From Strigamia acuminata (Eukaryota; Arthropoda; Chilopoda; Geophilomorpha; Linotaeniidae), in the NCBI GenBank assembly GCA_949358305.1, contig OX442315.1:9884427-9948426 (forward strand): a DNA stretch of 64,000 nt. Reading direction: 5' to 3'. Below the pieces are notes generated by a model. The model had not been told where the DNA came from, ran no database searches, and saw only the letters and a list, made by a program, of their open reading frames with translations. Shown here piece by piece: positions 22,206 through 32,281 of this stretch. Position 1 is the stretch's first letter; each line of letters starts with the position of its first letter. The translations under genes and the position numbers were made by a program.

Positions 22206-22827
22206 CCAATGTCTGGGTTTCACAATCCAAGCTGTGTTCAAATGTAGTTGAATCTTAAATGTAATGTCCAAAACTGTTAGTTTTCCATGCCTAGAAAATA
22301 GGTGAAGTTGGTCCAATCTGGGCCTATTTTAATGAAGGTATAATGAGGTGTTTTAGCAGAAGAAAAACACACGTACACGGTTGCAAACTAAAACAGAATG
22401 AATGACTTTTATTCTGGTGACGTCATTGAATTTACACACAGTACAAATCTTATGACAAAACGAAAAAGATAATAAATAAAGATACAATCTCTCACCACGA
22501 TGATGTCATTGCTTTGACATCATCACCACAGACTAACACGTTACGAGAACGTTAACACATTGCGTGTGGCGCCCTCGTACCGCATACAAGCAACAACACT
22601 ATAACATTTTACATCAAATAAGCCGAAATTCATCCAGTTTATACAATAAACGATCAACATATATCAAACCATTTACTGATACAAATATGCTTTCACAATT
22701 TCGACTTAAGACTCTAAATTCTCGTATTTAAACAATGTTATACAATTCAATTATCAGATTTTAACGTCTAACAATTATCTCTTTATGTAACAATCACCTC
22801 CTTAAATGTTACACGTTATATCTTGAT

Positions 22828-23508
22828 TCAAACATCCAACATATCTGCACACAAGTCTTTTAACCGGTCCTGAGGCAGCCACTTTGTGAACAAATCTGCT
22901 AAATTCCATTTTGTCGGAATTTTCTCAATTGAGAAATACTCTTTCTCGAACCAGTCTCTTAAGAAGCAATAGCGTATTCGGATATGTTTAGTTTTAGAAT
23001 TTTCAAGATCATTTTCCACAAATTGTATCGATGACAACGAATCCGAATACACTATTGGCATATTAATATAATCAAAAAGCACACAACTTTCGAATATGCT
23101 GGACAGCCAATATCCTTCCTGGACGGCGTGAACTAGCGCCAAATATTCCGCCTCCATAGTACTGCACGCCACAGAACTTTGTTTCCGACAACCCCAACTA
23201 ATGAGGGCGTCGCCCATAAACAATGCAAACCCCCCAAAACTCTTGCAGTGATGGAGATCCGTCGCCCAGGAAGCATCCGTGTAAATGCGCAAATCCGTAT
23301 TAACACATTTCGATAAATTAACACAATAATTTTTCGTATTCACAACGTATTGAGCAATTTGTACAAGAGCCTTGACGTGTTTTTGGGTGTAGCTTGTGTT
23401 AAATTGGGACATGTATATTGTGGAATATAAAATGTCCGGCCTTGTCCTGGACGCGAGGAACATCAGACTCCCGACCAGCGATCGATATGGGAAGTCTGAG
23501 TTTGGATC
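22828..23508 (-). pseudogene. Copia-2 RT end and RNase H
   Basis: About 225 codons of copia C-terminus: FPYRSLVGSLMFLASRTRPDI, then RNase H motifs IYTDASWA, CSTMEAEYLALVHA, YSDSLSSIQFVEN and KHIRIRYCFLRDW, ending near LKDLCADMLDV with a stop at 22828. The open frame extends to 23715, but residues upstream of about DPNSDFPYR are Gypsy-1 spacer read through by chance, so the real copia part starts at about 23508. The RT body, integrase and gag are missing. Confidence 0.9.
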
Positions 23509-24120
23509 AATCGCGCACGGGTGTAGAAACAAAGGAGCCCCGTAGCGTAACATGCGCGCGGGCTGTTGCGCACAAGTCTCAAACACCTGGTTCCGGAGTA
23601 AATTACCCAGAACCCACCACGATTGCCTCGTTTTCACCCGGACTTCCGCTAAATCAGCTGATCGCCGTCCGCACGTGATCCACTTCGTGTTTATTTTAAC
23701 CGAGTTTTTATCCACTTTTACGAGGAGTTTTTACTATTTTTTACCGTGGTTTGACTGGTGTGCGCAATCCTCACGATGGCTGAGGAAGGAGGGGATGAGG
23801 AAATGCTTGAAATAGAGCATAATGCGGACGAAAACTGGGACCAGGACGTTAATGTGGTTCCACCCGATCAGGTAGTAGTCGGCATCGACGCACGAGACTC
23901 AGCTCCGTGCTGTTGAATAAAATATTATGTTTGACTAATACTTGACATGAACGCTCTGCGTTTGCAATAGTGTATAATTGATGCATTAATACCCACGATC
24001 GCGCAAGCGATTGTATTTTTCCTTATTGTTTGTTTTCAAGGACGCGATCGCAGACTTAATGTTGCCTCGCTCCTTGAAAATGACTCACGATAATGTGAGC
24101 GTGACAAAGGAAACGAGCTT
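23509..24120 (+). other. Gypsy-1 spacer between pol and lost third ORF
   Basis: Matches the reversed Gypsy-3 spacer (46790 down to about 46180) with many substitutions, including gcgcacggg, gtagcgtaacatgcgc, caaacacc, ggtaatt/ctcgt blocks and the leader-exon region. Similarity fades after about 24100. The third ORF expected downstream in Gypsy-3 order is absent and replaced by P-element-like sequence. Confidence 0.8.
23776..23871 (+). CDS. Leader exon of the third ORF (Gypsy-1 copy)
   Basis: ATG at 23776 opens 32 acidic codons ending PPDQ at a CAG|GTAGTAGT donor (23869-23875), phase 0. The Gypsy-3 equivalent at 46417-46506 has 30 codons, the same ENWD…DVN…PDQ pattern, the same donor position and the same phase, although the two spacers have diverged. 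If unspliced, the frame ends 14 codons later at a TGA. In Gypsy-1 the downstream exon is gone, so this copy is non-functional. Confidence 0.6.
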
Positions 24121-24279
24121 CTTTTTATTTCCAAGAATGGGAATAATTTATCAAATAAATTATTAAATAATTTATAGGACTTTAGTTCCTATTTTTCATC
24201 CGCTATTTTGTTCATGAATTTTTTTCCGATGATAAACTTAATTAGATTCGTTTTAAATTCGATTTTACTTCCAAATTAG

Positions 24280-25871
24280 TCGTAATGTGCCAAGGTTTAT
24301 TAAAAAAATTTAAGCAGCCTGTTGCATATTCTCTATGCAATGCATGTACTAAAACAGAGAATGTTATAGCAATAATTAATCGGTGTGTCCATTCTCTTGA
24401 CATGGTTGGGTATTGTGTGGTGGCAGTGATAACTGATCAAGGTCCTAATTTCTTATCAATGGCTAATGAATTAGGAGTAACAACAGAAAAACCATATTTC
24501 TTTATTAATTCAAAAAAAATATTTTATATGTACGACCCCCCTCATCTCTTGAAAAGTATCAAAAATAATTTTATGAAATATACAGTGCATTTTGAGGGAA
24601 AGACTGCTTCATGGGATATAATTAAATCAGTGTATTTGGAGGACAAAAAAAGAAATTTTCGCCTTATGCCTCGAGTTACTGAAAAACACATAAATGTAAC
24701 AAATTTTGGAAAAATGAAAGTTAAACTGGCTAGTCAAATTTTTAGTCACTCTGTTGCTGCAGCAATTGAAACGGAAGTGGCTAAAGGTTCTTTACCTGCT
24801 AAGGCATTAGAAACAGCTGATTTTGTTGGGAGAATGGACAAATTGTTTGATTGCTTTAACAGCAGTAACATAAGTTCAAATAAACGTTTCAGACGAGCTA
24901 TTGGTGGGGAAAATGGGCAAATTGAGGATTTTATAAAACGGGGATTGTTATGGATGGGTTCTCTTCAGTTCAAAGACACAAAAACAAATAAAAATGCAAA
25001 AAGTATAAAATGTGTACGTGGGTGGCTTACAACAATGAATGCTTTGCTTCAGTTAAAAAAGTATTTAGGAGAAGAACCAAACAATGTTACTTTTTTGTTT
25101 ACACTAAGGCTTAACCAAGACTCTCTTGAAAAATTTTTCGGCATAATTCGAAGTAAGAGGGGATTTAATGACAGACCTACACCCATACAATTTCAACGTA
25201 GCTTTCGTCAAGTTTGTATGAACAACATGTTACAACCTGGTGTTAATGGAAATTGTCTTGATTTTTGTGAGGATTTAGCAACAGATTTAACTACATTAAA
25301 CAATGTTGACTCGTCTTTGGATTCAGGAAATACAATTCAGTTGCTTTCAATAACATCAAATACGAATACATCTGAATATATTTTTCCCGAATTAAAAGTT
25401 GAGTCGCCATTTCTTAATGAAAAGGAATCATTCTTTTATTTCAGTGGATATTGCCTGAAAAAAATTTTATTAGAACATGAGTGTAATCAATGTCAAATTG
25501 AGCTAAATGGGACTAGGGAATTGGACATGCCAGAAAAGTTATTCTGTTTTTTTAAGGCATATGATAATAGTGTTGATACATTTGCTAATTTAAAAATTCC
25601 TTCTAATTTATTTGTAGAATTTTTAATGGAATGGGAAAAACATTTTTCACTGTTGTTTGGTTTGCATGGCAACAAACCAAATATTAAAAAGTGTATAACT
25701 TATAAACTTAAAGAAGTCCCTTGTCCATTTAGTTGCACTGATTTTCCAATATCTAAATTATGTCAATATTTTTTAAAAATGAGAATTTACTACACCATCA
25801 AATTTCATAATAATAGCCATAATATTAAAAGACAAACTAATTCAAAATTAAGCAAATTAATTCATGCTTAA
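24280..25871 (+). pseudogene. P-element/THAP9-like transposase, 5'-truncated
   Basis: The frame is open from just after an acceptor-like tacttccaaattag (AG at 24278-24279); the first ATG is 24285, giving 528 codons. P-superfamily features visible: FKQPVAYSL, VVAVITDQGPNF, YDPPHLLKSIKNNF, then LNQDSLEKFFGIIRSKRGFNDRPTPIQFQRSFR, and a late YFSGYCLKKILLEHECNQCQ. These belong to the RNase H-like catalytic region with its GTP-binding insertion and the C-terminus. The N-terminal THAP DNA-binding domain and the first catalytic aspartate, which should lie in upstream exons, are absent; Gypsy-1 spacer lies there instead. No frameshift within the exon, so this part decayed little. It cannot act as a complete transposase. 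Confidence 0.88.
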
Positions 25872-25945
25872 ATTATTCACAACAAATTAAATCCTGATTG
25901 ATTTTTTTAATTTAGCAAATGTAAGATTATTCTAATATTTAATAT

Positions 25946-27277
25946 GGGTTACAATAACTGGCGCGGAATGAATGAGCGCGGAAAGAAATTCCGCGCTTAT
26001 TCATTCGCGCTTGTTCAGTTCTCGGCTGATCATTCCGCGCCTGTTCAGTTGTGGTAATGAGAATTCCGCGCTCAGGCAATTCCAGAAGTGACTAAGCGCG
26101 GAATTATTTACAGAACACCATTCCGCGCTTATTCAGTTCTTGAATTGCCTGAGCGCGGAATGGTGTGCTGTAGAGAATTCCGCGCTCATTCAGTTCTTGA
26201 ATTGCCTGAGCGCGGAATGGTGTGCTGTAGAGAATTCCGCTAGGAGACGGGAGGGGGCTTTACTGCAATGAGCGCTTGTTCAATTTTCGTCGTAATTTGC
26301 TGATTTCTTCTTTTTAACTAAATTTAATGAGAAATATAAGGACGCCAACGTTTTCAGCGGCAGATTACACATAGGATTCATGTGTTAAATGTTCCTAAAG
26401 GTCAATTTTGAAAATTAGTCTTTTTTTTAAATTTCAAAATTAAATTCTATTTTAGTCACGGCTTCCGCCAGATAAAGCTCTAGTTTGTTTACAATTCGTG
26501 GTCAATCGAAATTCAAAATGAAAATGGTGAACATGAAAGTTAATCGGTTTTTCAAAAAAATACCCAAGTTTAATTACGAAGACATGCATTTTAAAATTAG
26601 AAATTTGAAATAAAATGGTGAACATGACATAAATCACCGATTTTTTAAAGAAAAAATGACTACCGTATTTTATCAATTAAGAGCTGCGGCTCTTATTCAA
26701 AACTGCAATTTTTGTCAGCAATTACAATTTCGGTTTTTCGTTTGTTATATTTGTTTAATGTAACAAACGAAGTCCAATTATGTCCATTGAAAGGGCTATC
26801 TAGTCCAATAAATTTTTTGGATTGGACATAGGGGGGGCCAACTTAACGAAGGTCACTAATTGGACGAATCGTGTCGTTAAACGAACATATTTCAAGTGTG
26901 AGAATTTTGGTTGAAAAAACGTCCAAAATTGACTTTAAAAGCCTAAAAACCACGAAAATAAGTAAATTCGATTGGAAAACAACAAATTAAAAACTTGTAT
27001 TGCTTTTCGTATTCCGCGCTTATTCAGTTCCAACTTTTGTCCAAATTCCGTGCTAATTCAGTTCCAAACTTTGTCCAAATTCCGCGCTAATTCAGTTCCA
27101 AATTTTAACAAATTCCGCGCTTATTCAGTTGACAATGTTGGCATTCCGCGCTAATTCAACAATTGAATTCAAAATTCCGCGCTTATTCATTCCGCGCCAG
27201 TTCAATTTACTGAAATAACGGGTCTGTAAAAAAAATTAATTCCGTGCCAATTCATTTCGCGCCAGTTATGAATCCCC
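25946..27277. mobile_element. Mutator-like non-autonomous element with palindrome array, 9-bp TSD
   Basis: Begins GGGTTACAATAACTGGCGCG and ends, reversed, GGGGATTCATAACTGGCGCG. Both ends are flanked by the 9-bp direct repeat ATTTAATAT (25937-25945, 27278-27286). A 9-bp duplication with G-rich inverted ends is typical of MULE elements. Two clusters (25957-26240, 27010-27270) carry about two dozen copies of GCGCGGAAT or its complement ATTCCGCGC, mostly followed by cattcagtt/tattcagtt. The middle is AT-rich without an ORF. It sits just downstream of the P-like transposase exon. Confidence 0.85.
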
Positions 27278-27286
27278 ATTTAATAT

Positions 27287-28985
27287 ATTGATTTTTAATA
27301 AGTTTTTAATCCGTGATTGGAATTAAGTTTGAGTTTTTAATGTTAATTTTTTTAGAAATGGATAAGTCTAGTGAACTTTTTGTTGCGAGACTTGCAGTTT
27401 CTACCTGTTTATTGCCTGTAGATACAGTGAAGCAGAGGAATTGTGAGTTCTAGTACAAAATGTTGAATCACGCCGCTTCAGCAGTCTAAAAAGAAGTTGC
27501 TAAATGATGGAATCTACCATTTCTTGATACCAATTTATCTAATTTGTCTGCTAGAAAAAAAAATTTTTGGGGATAGCAAATCCAACTCTCTACCTCCTCG
27601 TGGTTATCTCTGGTGAAAACAAAATGAGAGCAATGGTCCTTGAAAATGATTAAATAATAAAATAGTGAATTGAAATAATTACCACTCATGGTGCTAGTCA
27701 TTCTCAGTATGCAAGGATGTGTATTTTTGCAAATTGATTGAAAAAAAGAAAAAAGAAGTTGTCGTTTTCTTCAACTGCGTGCTCTAGTGCGGGCGCAACA
27801 GTGGGCTTCGTCGGCATTGTTATCGTCGCTCCTCTGGCAGGATTTTAAAAATTTAACTTTTTTCATCGTTTTTCATTTTTAAATACAGAAATCCGTGTGC
27901 TTTTTTTTATATTCATAACTTTTCCACTCTGTGAAAAGAAACGAAATTTTCAAGGAGAAATCTGATGGTGTTCTAATTAACTTTATGCCATCACCACTAG
28001 AGGCGCAACAGTATTTCGGGATATTTTGTAACGTTTTGTGACGTCAACTCCATGCCACCAACATCAAAGGAACCGCCCAACATTGCCCTACTGTCTCTTC
28101 TCTATACTGTGGTTAGGGTTAACCTGGTTGTGCGGCGTGGTCATGTCGATGTTCATTTGGCCCATGGTAATCGCTCACGGTACTGGGACTGGCAAACCGG
28201 CCAAGTCCCTAAGTGACACCATGGTGAACAAGAGTGTGGACCGGTCTGATGTTAGTCAGGACCGTTCCTGTGGAACTCTGGCCAGAAACAGGATGTTGGG
28301 CCTTTTATAGCTCACACTCGCACCATGGGTACGAGAGTACCTCTTCCCATTGGTTGTGGGGTTGGTGGACGGATATGACGTCATCCTGGTCACCATCCCT
28401 CAACCGTCAACGCCACCTGGCGGGTGGGGTTGGGCTGGGCCATGTGGGCGTGTTGCAGTGGCCGATAATCGGTCACAACGTGAGTATGCGTCCCAAACCA
28501 GTGTCCCCAATCCCCTGATTGCACTGGCGAAGACCATACCAGTCACAAGTTAGTAGTAAACTGCCAATGGGAGTACACATCGTGAGGTGCCTTTTTGAGT
28601 GCAACTCGAGTATATTTGTGCAGAATATGTTTATGCAGAATAAGTTTGTGCACAAAGCTGTTGTGCAGAAAGTTCACCATTTTTCTGCACAATTATTTAG
28701 GCATGCAGAAATTTTGCACGATTGTGCAGAGGTTTTTGTCTTGGGAATGTAAAGAACCACGTTTAATTAATATTAAAGTTAGATCACGACAACATTGGCT
28801 GGCTGTGGCTGCTTTGCCAGTGTGTTGATGCAAAGGAAATGAGATTCTTATCAACAGACATGGCTGCTCGCAGTAAATGTAATTCGCGTTCTCTTTCGTA
28901 AAAACTAACAAGTTATCGGTACAGCTAGTACAATTTACAAATGGAAAAAAAAGTAATTATTATTATTTGGCTAATGATGTACTAA
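27287..28985. other. Unassigned segment
   Basis: No recognisable gene. At 27346-27449 an acceptor-like tttttttag is followed by an ATG (27358) and 31 codons, which could be a 3' exon but is too short to identify. At 27994-28006 there is CCACTAGAGGCGC, close to but shorter than the motif in T LTRs. CRE-like TGACGTCA occurs at about 28039 and 28377, a TATA-like ccttttatag at about 28298 and an ATTGG box at about 28348. These may mark a promoter, but no start codon context is convincing. At 28610-28735 the motif tgtgcaga/tatgcaga recurs about eight times. Confidence 0.4.
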
Positions 28986-29059
28986 CTGTATGAGAGTCTT
29001 TTGGAATCAAAATTGAACGGGATTGGCAAATCATCAGTAATTTTTTATTCAACAAATAA

Positions 29060-29275
29060 TTACATACACAAATCATAATTTTTACAGCAGAACCACTTTT
29101 GTCCAGTAGCGCAGTGGGCGCCGTCACCGGAAGAATGACGCATGCAAGTTACCATCTTTATCGAGCAACCTCCATCGCAAAAAGGTGCAGTTCCATCCCA
29201 ATAACAATCTGAGGACTGCCCCTCCTTCATGACAACAACCATAACAAAGACAAAAAAAAATATAAACTGCTTCAT
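29060..29275 (-). CDS. Small secreted cysteine-rich peptide, copy A
   Basis: 71 codons from the ATG at 29275 (an upstream in-frame ATG at 29299 lies within an intron). Residues 1-21 are a signal peptide (MKQFIFFFVFVMVVVM then KEGQS). The mature part of about 50 residues has eight cysteines in a C-x7-C-x3-C-x7-C-x9-C-x7-CC-x5-C pattern with GTAPFCDGGC and GDGAHCATG. The spacing suggests a disulfide-rich extracellular peptide of the defensin/knottin size class; I recall GTAPFC-x-G-x-C…GDG patterns in small secreted invertebrate proteins but cannot name the family. A 5'-UTR intron of about 103 bp (29280-29382) has donor GTAAGT and acceptor ttttttgtcag. AATAAA lies at 29044-29049 and a TATA-like ttttatag at about 29437. 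Intact; identical protein to copy B. Confidence 0.85.
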   Translation of the reverse strand: MKQFIFFFVFVMVVVMKEGQSSDCYWDGTAPFCDGGCSIKMVTCMRHSSGDGAHCATGQKWFCCKNYDLCM

Positions 29276-29873
29276 CCTGCTGACAAAAAACATAAACATT
29301 TAAAATTGCATTAGCCGAAATCAATTCAAGAATGCCAATATTTGATCAAAATATAAGTGTCTTTCGTTCTCATTATACTTACGTTTGAGGAAATCTGACT
29401 GTTTAAACCAGCAACTTTGTAGTGAATGTATGACTATAAAATGTTTGCTTTGTATTATAAAGGCAATAAGGATCCAGGATTTAATTAATATCTAAGTTCA
29501 AGTTATTTTAGTGTCTTGAAATTAAGTAATCAAGTTTCATAGTTACAATAGGTGAATTCAAAGTCAAATGAATTATATGACTGAAATGAGTGATTCGACT
29601 GAAATGACTTATCAGTCACAGGAAATGATGCAATTTACATCATCAGATGATAATCCAAATTTGACTTATCATAATCTGCTTATTGTTCAGAATTGTATTT
29701 AAACCCATACAAATACACCAACTAATCATATAGAACCAAAAAAAACCAATCACTTTCAAGATATGCTATTGCTTTATTAACTTTGTGCAAATTAATATTC
29801 ACAGCTAACAGTAGCAGCTGTAACACGAATTAAACTTTTTCTTTAAGTGCATTATTTGTAGCAGAGCATATGT

Positions 29874-30506
29874 TTAATGAGAACACCTACGAATAAACCG
29901 TGTTGCCAAACTTTCAAATCTTCCAAACACAGTGAAAAAGCATATGCCCAAGAACAAGCTAACCAATCCACCGATTTCACAAACTAGTTCTGATAAAAAA
30001 AATATATTAAACTCAATCCGTTCTTCTATGGTGTCATCATAATATAAGAGCTTGAGTTTGGTCTGATTGTCCTTCGCTTTCACCTTGCCATCCAAAGTCA
30101 TTTTGTAACTGATTTGCTCACATTTGCGAATACAGCTGCCCGACGAAGATTTCAGTGACCTGTATACCAAATGAGAGCTTGCAAATGCATCGATTGCTAG
30201 CTCGAGATTTGGACATGAGGCCAAGTTTCCTGACTTCAACATGGGAATTCTGTAAACAGATTGATTTATCAAATCAGAAAGAATTGGAATTATACACTTT
30301 GCCGAAAACCGATTAATTAGTGCCAAAACCTGTGCTAAAAATGTCCGGTGTGTTGGGTATTCTCTTTTATTTAGTTGTTGTCTAACTATTGTGTGATTAG
30401 CTGTACATTTCTGGATTGGGTACAACAAGTGTTGGCGTAAATATAATGAGAATAGTATGGTCTCATGTTTAACCAAATGTTTTAATAGTGCTCTAATGTT
30501 AAGCAT
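29874..30506 (-). CDS. DEG/ENaC (pickpocket-like) channel, terminal exon, copy A
   Basis: 210 codons, minus strand. The last 45 residues show the second membrane segment of DEG/ENaC sodium channels: acidic residues before it (YYDDTIEERIEFNIFFLSE), then LVCEIGGLVSLFLGICFFTVF, resembling the family GGLLGLFLG-type pore segment, followed by a short basic tail. Before it, CIRKCEQISYKM fits the conserved Cys-x3-Cys region of the extracellular domain. Family members are usually 400-600 residues with two membrane segments, so this is only the C-terminal part. An acceptor-like aataaatacctag just upstream of the ATG suggests a terminal exon and that the ATG is not the true start. Gypsy-2 begins 268 bp further upstream, separating it from any 5' exons. 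Confidence 0.75.
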   Translation of the reverse strand: MLNIRALLKHLVKHETILFSLYLRQHLLYPIQKCTANHTIVRQQLNKREYPTHRTFLAQVLALINRFSAKCIIPILSDLINQSVYRIPMLKSGNLASCPNLELAIDAFASSHLVYRSLKSSSGSCIRKCEQISYKMTLDGKVKAKDNQTKLKLLYYDDTIEERIEFNIFFLSELVCEIGGLVSLFLGICFFTVFGRFESLATRFIRRCSH

Positions 30507-30657
30507 TTGCCATCTAGGTATTTATTTATTGTGTTAATGCTGACTTACTTTATAATTGGCTTGTATTTTGTGTAATCTCTGAACTATGCATCATTTTGTT
30601 TTTGTTATTTTTGTGATTGTTCATAGTAAATCCTAGATTTTGTTTACTTTGAGTTGT

Positions 30658-30688
30658 GAGGACAAATCATTATTGAAGATTTGTCCTC
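30658..30688. repeat. Perfect 11-bp stem inverted repeat upstream of the channel exon
   Basis: GAGGACAAATC and GATTTGTCCTC are separated by nine bases. It is duplicated at 57971-58001 with unit B. Function unknown; it lies between the channel exon and the Gypsy-2 LTR. Confidence 0.6.
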
Positions 30689-30773
30689 TTCACTTGTATG
30701 GGATGGGAATGAGATCTCAATCTCCGTTTCCATTGTAGTAACTTATTCTTCTGTTTAAACGGAGTTGTCCATT

Positions 30774-32242
30774 TGTCGGGCTCAACTCTATCTGTCGCTA
30801 ACTCGTGGTATGAGTCACTCTCTAATCTCACAATACCGCTTTACTCAAGCGGTTACCCAAATAATGTAACACGACAAACAATGTAAAAGGTAAATATAAT
30901 AAATGTATTTATTATACGGGAATGTACAGTTAAACGGGAATAAAATATGTAAAGGGATAAAAAGGTAGGGTGTGTAAAGGATGGCGGGAAACTGGTCGAG
31001 GTCGTCCTTTGTTGGCGCTCTGGATCCAAGATGGCGTCCGCGTGGCAGCATGGTGTCGTCTTGGGCCGGCGTGGCAATGAATGGCGTCCTCGTCTCACGT
31101 TTCTCTCTCTGGCGGTCCTTCGGGCTCACGCTGGTCGGGCGCGAGTGAATGCCTAGTTAAAGGACTTACTTCGGCTGTTGTCTAGGTTTTAGGGTTTTGT
31201 GTAGGTGTCCGGCGATCACACAGCGGCGGACGCTTGGTGGTTCCCGGCGATACACACAGCGGCGAGAACGCTCGTCGTGGTTACTGCAATTTAGGCTTAA
31301 GCGACCGTTTGTCTGCACAACTCGCTAAATTGGAGTAGGGTTACTATTTCTAGCTGGCTTGCTAAAATAGTGTGGTAATCTTATTTCGCAGGTTACTCTG
31401 CGGAGGTTAACACTGTTAGGTTGACGTTTTCCTGTTTGTCCTCGCATCCGCGTAGATTACCAGATTGCATATTGTGGATAAATGCAATCAGTGTGTTGCC
31501 ATGTTGATGTCCCGTACCGCAGTCGGTTGATTCTGATTTTTAATCCCAATGCTGGTTTTGTACCGCAACCGACTCCTATTACGTGACAACACACACAGCC
31601 TGTCATCTGCTCAAATGAGCACTTATTGTTTATGTTGTTCTGTTTGCTTTATCCATTAGTTTTGTCTTTCTGTAAAGAACAAGTCAGTGTATTGAAACAA
31701 TGATTTGTTCTATAATTTCATTGTGTTTGAGATCGAGGGCGATTAGCCTCGAACCGGGTTTTTATGTAACACACATACTTTTGTAATAAAAGATGGCGGA
31801 CGCGTGTCCGATTTATCCGCCCAGCCAAAAAGGATGTCTCCAGTTATTTCTGCAGCGCACAGGCCATCACAACTCTTCAAACACAAATCAATCGTACTCA
31901 CGTTGGAAGTCCCTTGTCCTAGGTCACTCCTGAAGTCTTTGTACTTAGGCTTGATCGTTGTAGGACATTTGGCTTTTACGTGTATCTTGGTTGATTTTTG
32001 TGTTGGTTCTGCCCGCTCAGTGCAAGGCAAATTCCTTTGCACAAAGCGGGGGGTGACAGGTGACTAAAGCCACCCAATGGTGGAGAAGACGAATCTCCCC
32101 CACTCCCCCAGGGCAGACGCCCAACCATTGACTGGATGTCAATGCTCTGAGGGAAGGGAGGCGCGCGTGCGACTCCCCCTCTTTACCCGTATGTAGGCCA
32201 CGAGAGAAACTCTTCGTGCCCCACCCCAGTCGGGTCACCACA
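30774..32242 (-). repeat. Gypsy-2 3' LTR, copy A, with internal solo LTR
   Basis: Minus-strand LTR, TGTGGTGACCC at 32242 down to GAGCCCGACA at 30774, of the Gypsy-1 subfamily. A purine tract (gggaggggga, reverse of 32245-32254) lies on its inner side, showing this is the 3' LTR. Without the 466-bp insertion and its TSD it is 998 bp, like copy B. Confidence 0.92.
31414..31879. mobile_element. 466-bp solo LTR, TSD AACAC
   Basis: Present in the Gypsy-2 LTR of unit A and absent at the matching place in unit B (58730), which gives the empty site directly. Ends are TGTTAGGTTG and AACTCTTCA, and AACAC is duplicated at 31409-31413 and 31880-31884. TG...CA ends with a 5-bp duplication fit an LTR. AATAAA occurs near its right end (tttgtaataaaag) on the plus strand, suggesting plus orientation. 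No other copy is in the window. Confidence 0.85.
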
Positions 32243-32281
32243 CGTCCCCCTCCCAGCTCTGACCGCTGGTGTTCGGAGCGA

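Larger units (their letters stand above)
20001..22792 (-). repeat. Copia-2 3' LTR, interrupted
   Basis: Read on the minus strand it starts TGTTACATAAAGAG (22792) and ends GTGTCCTACA (20001), giving TG...CA termini. Removing the inserted T LTR and its TSD leaves about 860 bp. Short inverted repeats occur inside: catgtgataat…attatcacat near 20230, and gatgatgtcattgctttgacatcatc near 22500. The left end is inferred from where Gypsy-1 stops. Confidence 0.75.
20001..23508 (-). mobile_element. Copia-2, 5'-truncated Ty1/copia fragment
   Basis: Minus-strand copia remnant in the Gypsy-1 spacer: RNase H end (22828-23508), a purine tract (aaggaggtga, reverse of 22793-22803) and a 3' LTR. Gypsy-1 sequence stops at 20000 (gtgcaaaaga) and resumes at 23509 (caatcgcgcacggg). 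Compared with Gypsy-3, about 12-15 bp of the target are missing. So it did not simply insert; truncation of its 5' part came with a small target deletion. Confidence 0.85.
1715..24120 (+). mobile_element. Gypsy-1, degenerate Ty3/gypsy retrotransposon with nested insertions
   Basis: The element is in sense orientation: 5' LTR (1715-2582 plus 9553-9683), primer site (9686), gag (9753), pol (12106-19802), and a spacer with a small leader exon (to about 24120). The third ORF and 3' LTR found in Gypsy-3 are missing, so the right boundary is where by-eye similarity to Gypsy-3 fades. Four later events split it: Copia-1 in the LTR, a 1721-bp tandem duplication in pol, a TIR element in the second duplicate, and a Copia-2 fragment in the spacer. 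Its LTR start (TGTGGTGACCCGACTGGGG) groups it with Gypsy-2 rather than Gypsy-3 (TGTTGTGACCCGACTGGAC). It cannot encode its own gag and pol. Confidence 0.9.

Noticed and set aside
23505-23715. N-terminal 70 residues of the 295-codon ORF at 22828-23715 as part of copia
   Set aside because: This part is reversed Gypsy-1 spacer, matching the 46620-46780 region; the open frame across the junction is fortuitous.
25946-27277. CRISPR-like array of GCGCGGAAT repeats
   Set aside because: Spacing irregular, both orientations mixed, eukaryotic context, and TIRs with a 9-bp TSD explain it as a DNA transposon.
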